DNA from: Glycine soja
Taxonomy: Eukaryota; Streptophyta; Magnoliopsida; Fabales; Fabaceae
DNA: 64,000 nt
Direction of reading: 5' to 3'
Assembly (NCBI RefSeq): GCF_004193775.1
Contig: NC_041007.1
Span: forward strand, 29,414,850-29,478,849
Every line of letters begins with the position of its first letter. The stretch's first letter is position 1. This document shows positions 1 to 11,146 of this stretch, piece after piece. The notes under the pieces are model-generated. The model made no database searches. It worked only from the letters and a program-made list of their open reading frames with translations, and had not been told where the DNA came from. The position numbers were made by a program, and so were the translations under genes.

Positions 1-514
1 GATCATTCAGTGTTTTGATCAAGAATGCAAAAAATACCAAAAAAGGGGGGGGGCAAAAGGGTCTTTTCGTTGGTTTTCCTGGAACCTAGCTCGCCCAGGC
101 TAGCCTCTGGCTTTCCTAGGCCACCAAATAGCTTCATGGTGAAGAAATCGGCTCGCCTGGGCGATCTCCAACTGCCCCAAAGTGACCCTTTGCCTATAAA
201 TAGGCCTCCTAGGGGTGTTTTAAAGGGTTCCAAGGGTCAGAAATGGAAAGAATTGAGAGAAGAGAGAAAGAAGAAGAAGAAGAGAGAAGAGGAAATGAAG
301 TCGAGGTGCTACCGAATCACGACCGTGATCATTCCCTACACCGTTCCTTGTTTGGTGTTCTTCGTTCGACTGACAGTTAGTTTTTTTTTAAGATTTGAAT
401 GTGATCTAGGTACCATTACGGGTCCCCCTTGTTATTATGTGAACATCCATCTTCTCCATCTATCATCGGCGATCTCGTTTTTCTTTGTAAAGTTCAATCT
501 TAACCGATCATTAG
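1..514 (+). mobile_element. LTR fragment of an Ogre-like retrotransposon (middle part)
   Basis: This stretch has the layout of the Ogre-like LTRs seen later in the window. It has a GC-rich dyad with GCTCGCCTGGGCGA, a TATA box, a purine-rich leader and the AACCGATC motif near its right end. It begins at the window edge without an LTR terminus and stops at 514, where a second LTR start (TGTCATACCC) abuts it. The long open frame across it (25-855) runs through non-coding LTR sequence and shows no protein-family resemblance, so I do not call a gene. Confidence 0.6.
151..202 (+). promoter_or_regulatory. LTR core promoter: dyad plus TATA box
   Basis: A near-perfect inverted repeat, GCTCGCCTGGGCGATC (151-166), lies about 28 bp upstream of TATAAATA (195-202). 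The same dyad-TATA spacing occurs in the Ogre-like LTRs at 7442-7492, 48499-48550 and 63108-63159. Transcription would start a few tens of bases downstream. Confidence 0.55.
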
Positions 515-870
515 TGTCATACCCTAATTTCATCCGGGGACCATTGTTTGTCGGCATGCGACCTTCGTTTGGCGACTTCAAAATGTTTAACACCCATCGT
601 CGTGGAATCCGTAAAGTTTTGGGATGTTTCAGAGAGAAACCGGCCAAAAACATGAAAATGGGAGTATATTTAGCAAAGTGGGGGGGGGGTGTAAATAGAC
701 TGTTACACCCTAATTTCATCCGGGGACCTTTGTTGATCGCTTCGGAAGGATTAACACCCATCGTCGTGGAATCTGTAAAGTTGTGTGAGATTTCGGAAGG
801 AAAACAACCAAAAAACACAAAAGCAGGGGGTGAACTTAACAGGATAGGGGTGTAAATAGCAATTTTCAGT
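515..870 (+). mobile_element. Ogre-like LTR, 5' terminal part
   Basis: The fragment starts with the family terminus TGTCATACCCTAATTTC. A second terminus-like copy, TGTTACACCCTAATTTC, lies at 701. The same paired arrangement occurs at 6671 and about 7003, so it is a property of the family. The fragment breaks off at 870, where gypsy-1 LTR sequence begins at a short shared TGTAATTTCA. I see no target-site duplication, so the junction looks like illegitimate recombination rather than a clean insertion. Confidence 0.6.
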
Positions 871-1532
871 GTAATTTCACCTGCACTAAGTGAATATTTG
901 ATGTGTGTGTTGGGAAATAAATTTATTTGAATGGTAGAAGCCCAATCCAATTAAATTTTAGAGGGGGAGGTGAGCATTTTCTTACTACACCCCATTGTCA
1001 CATCATATAGTCACACTTTGTGCATGTCCTTCATGGTTTACATGCCTCATAACACCTAAGCACACTTAGTGGAGAATCTTGGAATTGATCTTGGATTAGT
1101 GGGCTGAACCATAACTGAAATTCACTAATCATAATTAGTGAAATTTTGGCTCCATAAATTCAATTTCAAATTAAAGTGATTCAAATTTCCCTCCAATTTT
1201 GTGTGACTCTTAGGCTATAAATAGAGGTCATGTGTGTGCATTTTTTTCAACTTTGATCATTTGAGAATTAAACTTCAAAGTTCAGACTTCTTTAGAGGCA
1301 CTAAATTTCGTGCTCTTCTCTTCCTCTCCCTTCATTCATCTTCTTCTACCTTTAAGCTCTTATCCATGGCTTCCTATGGTGGTGAACTTCTTCTAGACTC
1401 ATCTTCTACTTGAAGTGGCGTCTCCATTCATCTTTCTCCTTCTCCATTCCGCTGCAATCAGACCTCAAGAAGCAAAGGAATCCATTTATGAAGAAGATCC
1501 AAGGCCTACAAGCTCCACATGGAACTACATCA
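871..1532 (+). repeat. Truncated 5' LTR of gypsy-1
   Basis: Homologous to 10472-11146 of the 3' LTR. The first 300 or so bases of the LTR are missing and replaced by Ogre-like LTR sequence. TATAAATA lies at 1215-1222. The LTR ends ACATCA just before the primer-binding site. The short open frame at 1415-1609 lies in LTR and leader sequence and is not a gene. Confidence 0.85.
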
Positions 1533-1534
1533 TG

Positions 1535-1546
1535 TGGTATCAAGAG
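1535..1546 (+). other. Primer-binding site, initiator tRNA-Met type
   Basis: TGGTATCAAGAG starts two bases after the LTR end. It is the plant retroelement initiator-Met site (TGGTATCAGAGC) with one extra A, so pairing with the primer is probably weakened. Confidence 0.75.
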
Positions 1547-3430
1547 TATCTTCATCTAGGTGATGTTCTTTTGCTTCCTCTATCTTTTTGTTTGGTGAAT
1601 TCTCTTTAATTCCTTGTTCTTCATATTATTCTCCATGTATATCCTCCATTGTCTTGTGGTTTGGTGTTGTTTAGAGTAGATTAAAAAAAATAAACCGATT
1701 AAATCTTAGATTTACACTTGTTCTTGCATTTCTATGGTTCAAATTTTGTTGATATACTCTTGAATCATGTTTTTGTGTTGATTTTAGGTTCTATCATTTT
1801 TCATTCATAATATTCTTGTGCTGAAACTTAGATCTAAATTTTCTTCCAAAATATTGATTAGAAAAAAAAACACAAAAATTTAAGTGTAAATCACTTAATC
1901 CATGTTGTCTTAGAATCATGTTTAGTCATAGTAATTGTCACATTATGTTCTAAGTTTGTGTTGAATTTTTATTTTGTTGATTGAATTCTAGATATATTTA
2001 TTCATGTATTCTTGTCATTCTTAGCCTATCTTTTGAATTTTGAGTCTAATTCATGCATATTATTTAGTTCATAACATGTTCTAAATCAATTCCTAGAAGT
2101 AGTCTTGTTGTTGAACTTTTTGTTTTCTAAGTTTCCTACATGATGCATATGATGAAGTTGAGTTGTGGTGCTGAGTTGTGGCTGGATTTGTGAATCAAAA
2201 TAAGTCTTAAGATCTCTTGATTTGTGTTATTCAAGATAATTGAGCATAAGCAAACACAAATTGTAACTATCCAAGCCTTAAGCAACATAAGCACTACTCC
2301 TGATTTCTAGGTTGAAATCGCTGGTGCTGGCAGCTTGAACATACAAACTTGTATAAATTACTGGGAATTGGTCACTACATGTTTTGAGCTGAAATTTTTA
2401 ATTAATTTTATAGACATCTGGAAAACAATTATGAAAAAAGAAACAAGCGATTTGGATTAAAGGAAAAAATAAGAAAAATCACACAAGTTGGCTGAAAAAT
2501 CAGTGTCCAGGAAAAATAAAGTGAAAGGGAAGTGTGCTTGTTGTTTTGGCTCAAAATTTGTTCTATAATTGGTGCCTATTTTCTATCAATCCTAGTTCTG
2601 AAATTTCAATGGAAAATTATTGTGAAAACAAGTGCCAAAACTAGAGGTTTCTTGAGTTTTTTTGTTTTTAGTTTTTCTACTCTACTCTAGAGCCATTCTA
2701 GGTTTCTCTTTGAGTCCTAGCTTGCTTTTGTGTGCTTCTCATTACTTTAATTGTTGAATAATCCTTGAAAATTTGTCTTGTTAAAACTCTATTGGTTTAA
2801 CTTTCATTTTGTTTTTTTTTGTCTTTGGTTATTGCTTCTTTTTTTCCTTGCTTGTGAGTTGCCATATAGGGAATTGGAAAGGAGGATTGGTGCCATCCCT
2901 TGAAGAATTTGAGTCAAGAAGCAAGGGGAAAACCACATTAAGAGCTATTGGACTAAGAAGCACTCCAAATTGAGTGAATTGCGAAAGAGAAAACAACCAC
3001 CAAAATTGAGGACTTTGTTGTAATTTTGTAATTGACAATTTACTTACTTTCATTGCTTTCAAATTTTGTAACAAAAATGCCTTTCATTGGAAGTAAGTTG
3101 GGAGCCTCCAATTGGTCACCCTACTTCCATTTGTGTGCAATAATTTTAGGCAATTTTCCCTTAGGATTGTGAGTGTTTTGTTGGGAACCTTAAATGCGGT
3201 CATCCAAACACTCTTAGGATTCGCCTAGTTTACATTTCATGCTTATTTCATAGCTTATTTCCTTTACCCTCCATTGTCAAACTGCCTAGATAGCTTGCCT
3301 TTTACCAATTAGTTTTTACCTTATCTTTCACACCTCTTTTAGTGTTTTTTTTGGCTAGTTTCAACCATAGTTTCTTTTACCTTTTGTTTTCAAACCCCCA
3401 ACAAGAAAGAACCATAACTTAGGAACCAAC
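1547..3430 (+). other. Long untranslated leader of gypsy-1
   Basis: AT-rich, with no supported coding sequence. It is closely matched by the leader of gypsy-2 (21957-23813), which confirms that it belongs to the element. The last 100 bases lead directly to the gag ATG. Confidence 0.7.
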
Positions 3431-5391
3431 ATGAGTCTTCATTCTTCATTTAGTGTTAATGGTGAGGGTTCTACTCCTAAGGACCCCTTGTATAAGATAT
3501 TATATGAGTTGAGATCCCTTAAGTAGTGGAAAGAAAAACAAGAGAGAAAAGAAAAAGGTAAAAAAAGAGTGGAAGAAATAAGTCAAGATGAAAGAGAGAA
3601 AATAAGAGAGGAAGAAAGAAGAAAAATAATGAAAGAAATGAAAAGAGAAAAACATGCCTCTTATAGTAGTCATGACTCTTGCAAGAGTTTAAGTGAAGAA
3701 CTTAGTGACTATTATAGACGGTGCCATAGTTCACATACTAAACATCACTCCCAAAGAAGAGAAAAGGATAGAAGGCCTCAAGAGGTTAACATTAGCCTCC
3801 CATATTTCCATGGAAAAGATAATGTTGAGGCCTACTTAGATTGGGAAATGAAGGTTGAACAACTCTTTGCTTGCCATCATATTAGCGAAGAGAGAAAAGT
3901 TCCATGGCTACCCTTAGCTTTCAAGGATAAGCCCTCTATTGGTGGACTTCCCTTGTTAGGGAACGAAGGATTCATGGGGATCCTCCAGTAGAGTATTGGA
4001 ATGATCTTAAGAGTGCCCTTAGGAAGAGGCACATTCCCTCCTACTATGAAAGGGAGCTTATGGACAAGCTCCAAAGGCTTAGACAAGGGAGTATGAGTGT
4101 TTAAGAATATAGACAACAAATGGAACTACTCCTTTTAAGAGCTGGACTTAGGGAGGAGGAAAGAACAAGCATAGCTAGGTTCCTTAGTGGGCTTAATATA
4201 GAAGTGAGGAACAAGGTTGAACTCCTTCCATATAGGGACCTAGATGACCTAGTCCAACTTTGTATAAGAGTGGAGCAACAACTTAAAAGAAAGCCTTCTT
4301 CAAAATCTTATGGCTCTCACTCTTATCCAAGGAAGGACCAAGCCCATGGAATTTTGGGGGCTGCACCTTCAAAACTCAAGGAAGATAAGGGTAAGACCGT
4401 AAAGAAATACACCCCTAAGACTAGTTCCCAAGAAAGGACTAGCAACATTAAATGCTTCAAATGTCTTGGGAGAGGTCACATTGCCTCTCAATGTCCCACA
4501 AATAAAACCATGATCATGAGGGGTCAAGACATTTATAGTAGTCAAGAGGAGACTACTTCTTGCCCTTCCTCTAGTGGAAGTGAAGATGAAGTAAGGGGTG
4601 TAGAGTCTAGTGAGGAAGTCCACCCCCATGAAGATTGTGACCTCTTAATGGTTAGAAGGCTCCTTGGAGGTCAATCTTGTGATCTATCTCAATCCCAAAG
4701 AGAGAACATCTTTCATACAAGATGCAAAATTTTAGATAAAACTTGTTCTCTCATTGTGGATAGTGGATCTTGTTGCAATTGTTGTAGCACAAGATTAGTT
4801 TCCAAATTGAACCTCACTATCATTCCCCACCCAAAACCTTATAAACTTCAATGGTTCAATGAGTAAGGGGAAATGATAGCTGACCAACAAGTGAAGGTAC
4901 CTTTCTCCATTGGGACATATAAGGATGAAGTTAATTGTGATATAGTTCCCATGGAGGCAGGACATATTATTTTAGGAAGGCCGTGGCAATTTGATAGGAA
5001 GATCATTTACAATGGCCTAACTAATGAGATTACCCTCACCCATCTTGGCACTAAATTTGTATTGCATCCTCTAACACCTTCACAGGTGGCCAAAGATAAA
5101 CTAACTATGAAAGATAAGAGGGATGAGGAAGAAAAACTAGAAAAACAAAAGAAAAAGAAGGATAGTAAGGCCTTGTCTTCAAAGGCCAAGGGGAAGGAAA
5201 AAGAGGAAAATGATTCCTCCAAGAAGATTGTTAAGAAGGAAAATCATCGTGCAACAAAAGGTGATATTAAAAGAGCACTCCTTCTTAAAAAATCTTTCTA
5301 CCTTCTCCTATCAAGGGAAACATCCCTTAGCACTGCCACAATTCCTACATTCGAGACCTTACCCCTAAATGTCCAAGAACTCTTACATTAA
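3431..5391 (+). pseudogene. gypsy-1 gag and protease, broken
   Basis: Gag begins at the ATG at 3431, with the same N-terminal peptide as the gypsy-2 copy (MSLHSS, then STPKDPLYKIL). An in-frame stop follows about 30 codons later. Further fragments cover 3569-3991 and 4120-4866. The nucleocapsid has one CCHC knuckle (CFKCLGRGHIASQC, about 4453-4494). The retroviral-type aspartic protease follows with LIVDSGS (about 4753-4773). The chain continues to 5391 with a lysine/glutamate-rich linker. Stops and frameshifts near 3524, 3960, 4104 and 4865 rule out a working polyprotein. Confidence 0.85.
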
Positions 5392-6669
5392 TTTGGTGAT
5401 ATATTTCCCAAAGAGACACCCCCTGGGCTACCTCCTTTAAGGGGAATAGAACACCAAATAGATTTAGTCCCAGGAGCAAGCCTTCCTAATAGGCCAGCCT
5501 ATAGGACTAACCCTTAGGAGACTAAGGAGATAAAGTCTTAGGTTAAAGAATTGTTGGAGAAGGGTTGGGTCCAAGAAAGCCTAAGCCCATGTGTTGTGCC
5601 AGTGTTGTTGGTGCCCAAAAAGGATGGTATGTGGAGAATGTGTACAGATTGCAGGGCCATTAACAACATCACTGTAAAGTATAGGCATCCCATTCCTAGA
5701 CTTGATGATTTGCTTGATGAGTTGCATGGTGCCAATATCTTTTCAAAAATTGATCTTAAAAGTGGTTATCACCAAATCAGGATGAAAAAGGGTGATGAGT
5801 GGAAAACCGATTTCAAGACCAAGTTTGGTTTGTATGAATGGCTAGTGATGCCTTTTGGGCTCACTAATGCACCAAACACCTTTATGAGGCTTATGCATCA
5901 TGTCTTAAGGGATTTCATAGGTAGATTTGTAGTTGTTTATTTTGATGATATTTTAGTGTATAGTAGGAGCCTAGATGATCACTAAGGACATCTCAGGCAA
6001 GTTCTTTCAGTCCTTAGGAAAAACACCCTCTCTACAAATATAGAGAAGTGTACCTTTTGTGTAGATAATATAGTTTTCTTAGGGTTTGTAGTTGGTAGAA
6101 ATGGGGTCCAAGTGGACCCTGAGAAAATCAAGGCCATCCAAGAATGGCCCACCCCAAAAAGTGTGGGAGATATTAGGAGCTTCCATGGGTTAGCAAGCTT
6201 CTATAGAAGGTTCGTTCCTAATTTCTCTACAATTGCATCACCTCTCAATGAGCTGGTGAAGAAGAATGTGACATTTACCTGGGGTAAAAAAATAGAGCAA
6301 GCCTTTGCTTTGCTCAAAGAAAAGCCTACTAAGGCACCTGTTCTAGCTCTTCCTGACTTTTCTAAAACTTTTGAGCTAGAAGAATGTGATGGCTCTGGAG
6401 TGGGAGTCGGAGCTGTATTGTTACAAGGTGGGCACCTTATTGCTTATTTTAGTGAAAAGCTTCATAGTGCCACCCTCAACTAACCCACCTATGATAAAGA
6501 GCTTTATGCCTTAATAAGAGCCCTCCAAACTTGGGAACATTACCTTGTTTCCAAGGAATTTTTCATTCATAGTGATCATGAATCACTTAAGCACATTAGA
6601 GGGCAAAGCAAGTTAAATAAAAGGCATGCAAAATGGGTAGAGTACCTAGAGCAATTTCCATATGTTATT
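5392..6669 (+). pseudogene. gypsy-1 reverse transcriptase and RNase H, broken
   Basis: The RT core is recognisable at 5551-5985: [44 protein letters not shown] and the catalytic YFDD in [15 protein letters not shown] at 5983-5985 follows RT. The thumb and RNase H part is at 6112-6483 (IRSFHGLASFYRRF, then an RNase H segment) with another TAA at 6481-6483, after which [10 protein letters not shown] and [10 protein letters not shown] continue in frame. The frame ends at EQFPYVI, where the Ogre-like LTR cuts in. The lysine-rich ADALSR-type stretch that normally follows RNase H in this family is missing. Confidence 0.88.
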
Positions 6670-6670
6670 T

Positions 6671-8894
6671 TCATACCCTAATTTCATCCGGGGACCATTA
6701 TTTGTTGGCATGCGACCTTCGCTTGACCACCTCAAAATGTTTAACACCCATCTTTGTGTAATCTGTAAAGTCTCGCAACATTCTGGAAGTCAAAACAAGC
6801 ATTGTTGCGCAATCCATAAAGTTCTGCAACATTCTGGAAGTCAAAAAGAGCATTGTTGCGTAATCCGTAAAGTCCCGCAATATTCCGGAGGGCAAAAAGG
6901 GTATTGTTGCGTAATCCGTAAAGTTCCAAGATGTTTCAGGAAGAAACCGGTCAAAAACACGAAAATGGGAGTGTATTTAGCAAAGTGGGGTGTGTGTAAA
7001 TAAACTGTTACACTCTAATTTCATCCGAGGACCATTGTTGATCGCTTCAGAAGGCTTAACACTCATCGCAGTGGAATCCATAAAGTTTTTGAGATTTCGG
7101 AAAGAAAACAGCCAAAACCACAAAAACGAGGGGGGGGGGTGAACTTATCAAGATCCTACACGTTTTGTTAATGGTTTCTGGGGCTTCCGTAATGCTTCTG
7201 TAAAATTTTCGAAAACCATAGGTAAGCATATTTCACTTGATATTGGTGAAAGGGAAGAGGAAAAAGAAGAAAATCAAGTCCTATATGCTTCCATAAGGCT
7301 TCTGTAACTTTTCCGTAAATTACGAAAAAGGGGGGGGTGAACTTATCAAGATGGGAATGCAAATAACAATTTTCAAATTTTCGAAACTGGACCCTTCTAG
7401 AACATTTTGGAAGCTGGGTTACTTAAGGAGGAAGCAACCTAGCTCGCCTGGGCGAGCTGGGCGGCAACCTCCTCTCTCTTTTCCTATAAATAGGCGAAGG
7501 GAGGCTGTTCCAAAGGGTTCCTAACCCCTATGCTATGCAATTTAGTTTTTTTAGGTGAAAAAAATTGTTTCCGTGAAGAAAATCCAAGCCGAGGTGCTTC
7601 CATAACGCTTCTGAGAAGTTTTCGTGAGTAAATCCGTGATGGTTTTCCGCCGTTCATCATCTGTTCTTCGTTCTTTAACTGGTAAGTTTTCGAATCCGAG
7701 ACTTTCAATTCATTTCTTGTTTTTTTGGCTTTCATCTTTATTTTGTTCACTTTTGGTTTTCTTTTCTTCCATTTTTAACGAGCTTTAACCGATCGTTTAA
7801 GCCGTTATCTCGCCTAATAAATGATAAAATGAATTTCAACCGATCATCTGCGTTGTAATCTCGTTTAATCACTGTTAAAGCAAAATCTAACCGATCGTTC
7901 AAACTGTAACCACGGTTAAACAAAAAAAAGGCAAAATAATAATAAAATAATCAAAATATCTTGAAAAAATAATAATAAAATAATCAAAATATCTTTGAAT
8001 AAAATAATAAAAAAAATCAATAGGACGTTTTTCTTTGGAAGTTTCCTTGAATGAATTGACTAATAACCAAAGTGAAACTAAAGCTAAAATTAACTCACAA
8101 ATCAAGCTTTGTCCGCAAAAATCACTAAAAACCGTTTAAAGGTCCAACGCCTTAAACGATCATCTTTTCTTTTATCAGTTAACATGAACCGTTCAAAAGC
8201 ATAAAATCAACATGTAACTTTACTGCTTTTGCAAGAACTACATTGGTCTGATTTCCTCATCACAATTGAGGATACGTAGGAGCAAAAACCCTGCTTTTGT
8301 CGATCACCCCAAGAGATCGTTAATGGTCCAATGCCTTAACGTTTCTCTCCTTTCAAAAACCAAGAAATCAGTAATGGTCCAACGCCTTAACGTTTCTCTC
8401 CTTTCAAAAATCGAAAGATCGTTTAATGGTCCAACACCTTGAATGACTTTTGTTCGGTTAAAATCGATCTTGAGGAAAAAGATCAAAACAAAGCAACGTT
8501 TAGTTCTAAAAGAACTACGTAGGTCTGATTTCCTCATCACAATTGAGGATACGTAGGAGCGAGGGAAACACCCTTGTCGACCACAAAAAGATAAAAAATA
8601 CAAAAAGCATAAAAAGCATAAAAACACAAAAAGACATAAAAAGGGAAAATAAAACATTTTGAAGTCATATTTGCACACTTGATTAAAGGCTACCATCCCT
8701 TGTGATGGACGCGTGGGGTGCTAATACCTTCCCCGTGCGTAAAAACAACTCATGAACGTTTCACACTTAAAGTTCGTAGACCACACCTTTTCCGGTTTTT
8801 CTGACGTTTTCCTTAAATAAACGTTGGTGGCGACTCCGCGCGCCTTCCTCCCTTGGAAGATGCACCCATGAGCCCCGCGTCGCCCTCCCGCCGA
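6671..8894 (+). mobile_element. Ogre-like LTR lodged in gypsy-1 pol
   Basis: About 2.2 kb. The left end (TTCATACCCTAATTTC) matches the family terminus except for its first bases. The right end stops at CCTCCCGCCGA, short of the family terminus GCGACA seen at 49672. It holds a three-unit repeat of about 62 bp in U3 (6770-6930), the dyad GCTCGCCTGGGCGAGC (7442-7457), TATAAATA (7485-7492), poly-AT stretches and two ACTACGTAGGTCTGA modules (8227 and 8509). There is no internal region, no target duplication, and gypsy-1 sequence is missing at the insertion point. Confidence 0.75.
7442..7492 (+). promoter_or_regulatory. LTR core promoter: perfect 7-bp-arm dyad plus TATA box
   Basis: GCTCGCCTGGGCGAGC is a perfect inverted repeat (7-bp arms, 2-bp centre). 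TATAAATA begins 28 bp after it. Arrangement and spacing are conserved in all four Ogre-like LTR copies of the window. Confidence 0.6.
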
Positions 8895-10065
8895 ATTTTA
8901 GGATTTGATAATATTAGGGACTCGTATGATTTAGATGAACATTTCTCTCCCATTTATGAGAGTTGTGGGAAAAAGGCCCAAGATGGATTCTATTTGGATG
9001 GGGGGTATTTGTTCAAAGAGGGAAAGCTTTGCATACCCCAAGGATCCATTAGGAAATTACTTGTGAAAGAGAACCGTGAGGGTGGGCTCATGGGCCACTT
9101 TGGGATAAACAAGACCCTTGTCTTACTCAAAGAAAAGTTTAATTGGCCCTATATGAAGAAAGATGTCCATAAGCATTGCACTAGGTGTGTGGCTTGTTTA
9201 CAAGCCAAGTCTAGGGTGATGCCTAATGGGCTATACACACCCTTACCCATCCCATCTGCACCTTGGGTAGACATTAGTATGGACTTTGTCCTTGGGCTTC
9301 CTAGAACCCAAAGAGGTGTAGACTCCATCTTTGTGGTGGTGGATAGGTTTAGCAAGATGACACACTTTATACCCTGCCACAAGGTGGATGATGCTTCCCA
9401 CATCTCAAACCTCTTTTTCAGGGAAGTTGTGAGACTCCATGGTTTGCCTAGGACCATTGTGTCAGATAGAGATGCTAAGTTCCTTAGCCATTTCTGGAAA
9501 ACCTTATGGGCTAAGCTAGGAACTAAACTTCTTTTCTCTACCACTTGTCATCCACAAACTGATGGGCAAACATAGGTAGTGAATAGGTCTTTATCCACCC
9601 TTTTAAGGGCTCTTCTGAAAGGCAACCATAAGTCTTGGGATGCGTATCTTCCTCATGTAAATTTGCCTACAACAGGGGGGTTCATAGAACCACCAAGCAA
9701 TCCCCTTTTGAGGTTGCCTATGGGTTCAATCCCCTAACACCGTTAGACCTCATTCCCCTTTCACTAGACACTTCTTTTATACATAAAGAAGGGGAATCTA
9801 GGTCAGAGTTTGTAAAGAAGTTTCATGAGAGGGTTAAGAACCAAATAGAGAACCAAACAAAGGTGTATTCAACTAAAGGCAATAGAGGAAGAAAAGAGCT
9901 AATTCTTAATGAGGGTGACTGAGTTTTGCTCCATCTTAGGAAGGATAGATTCCCTACTAAAAGGAAATCCAAGCTTAGATCTAGAGGGGATGGACCTTTC
10001 CAGGTTTTGGAGAGGATCAATAACAATGCCTATAGGTTGGACCTCCCAGAAGAGTAGGAGTCAGC
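8895..10065 (+). pseudogene. gypsy-1 integrase, broken
   Basis: After the LTR insert the frame resumes with ILGFDNI. The HHCC zinc-binding region ends [13 protein letters not shown] (about 9179-9217). The catalytic core has [11 protein letters not shown] and IVSDRDAKF. The third acidic residue normally follows HPQTDGQT; here that codon is TAG (9573-9575), so the catalytic glutamate has become an amber stop. Sequence resumes as VVNRSLSTLLRAL and FAYNRGVHRTTKQSPFEV. Another stop lies at 9919-9921. The C-terminal tail with FNISDLIPF reaches about 10095. No chromodomain is seen. Confidence 0.88.
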
Positions 10066-10157
10066 ACCACTTTTAACATTTCTGATTTAATTCCTTTTGC
10101 AGGTGGAGCTGATATTGAGGAGGAGGAACTAACAGATTTGAGGTCAAATCCTCTTCA

Positions 10158-10170
10158 AGGGGGGAGGGGA
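10158..10170 (+). other. Polypurine tract of gypsy-1
   Basis: The purine run AGGGGGGAGGGGA lies directly before the 3' LTR start TGATGCAATCC. It is the expected plus-strand primer site. Confidence 0.8.
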
Positions 10171-11146
10171 TGATGCAATCCTCCCTAGGAAGGGACCAGT
10201 CACTAGAGCCATGAGCAAGAGGCTCCAAGAGGATTGGGCTAGAGCTGCTGAAGAAGGCCCTAGGGTTCTCTTGAATCTTAGGGTAGATTTCTGAGCCCAT
10301 GGGCCAAGGTTGGGTCCAATTATCTTTGTACATATTAAATTAGGATATCATTATATTTGGTCCTTGTATTTAGGGCTCCATAATGTAGGTAGGGTACCCT
10401 AGAAATATAGGATTTTTCAGCCCTTGTATTTTAGGGCACCTAGACTAGTTTTTGTATTAGGGGTAGTTTTGTAATTTCATATGCACTAAGTGAATATTTG
10501 ATTGTGTGTTGGGAAATAAATTTAATTGAATTGGTAGAAGCCCAATCCAATTAAATTTTAGAGGGGGAGGTGAGCATTTGCTTACAACACCCCATTGTCA
10601 CATCATATAGTCACACTTTGTGCATGTCCTTCATGCTTTACATGCCTCATGACACCTAAGCATACTTAGTGGAGAATCTTGGAATTGATCTTGGATTAGT
10701 GGGCTGAACCATAACTGAAATTCACTAATCATAATTAGTGAAATTTTGGCTCCACAAATTCAATTTCAAATTCAAGTGAAATTTGAATTGGAACTCAAAT
10801 TTCCCTCCAATTTTGTGTGACACTTAAGCTATAAATAGAGGTCATGTGTGTGCATTTTTTTCAACTTTGATCATTTGAGAATTAAACTTCAAAGTTCAGA
10901 CTTCTTTAGAGGCACTAAATTCCGTGCTCTTCTCTTTCTCTCCCTTCATTCATCTTCTTTTACATTCAAGCTCTTATCTATGGCTTCCTATGGTGGTGAA
11001 CTTCTTCTAGACTCATCTTCTACTTGAAGTGGCGTCTCCATTCATCTTTATCCTTCTCCATTCTACTACAATCAGACCTCCAAAAGCAAAGGAATCCATT
11101 GATGAAGAAGATCCAAGGTCTACAAGCTCCACATGGAGCTACATCA
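10171..11146 (+). repeat. 3' LTR of gypsy-1 (976 bp)
   Basis: Runs from TGATGCAATC to CTACATCA (TG...CA ends), with TATAAATA at 10830-10837. It is homologous to 871-1532 and, in its first 800 or so bases, to 25494-26395. The 5 bp after it are CACAT; the left flank is lost, so no duplication can be confirmed. Confidence 0.85.

Larger units (their letters stand above)
871..11146 (+). mobile_element. Decayed Ty3/gypsy LTR retrotransposon (gypsy-1)
   Basis: The element has a truncated 5' LTR, an initiator-Met-type primer site, a 1.9-kb leader, gag with a CCHC knuckle, protease, reverse transcriptase, RNase H, integrase, a polypurine tract and a full 3' LTR, all on the plus strand. The pol order RT-RH-INT places it in Ty3/gypsy. 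I see no chromodomain, so I leave the clade open. The reading frame is interrupted many times, and pol is split by an Ogre-like LTR at 6671-8894. The LTRs differ by substitutions and indels (for example near 1175 versus 10780), so the element is not recent. Confidence 0.9.

Noticed and set aside
25..950. Plus-strand frame of 276 codons and minus-strand frame of 171 codons
   Set aside because: They cover LTR promoter, leader and U3 sequence of Ogre-like LTRs and show no domain.
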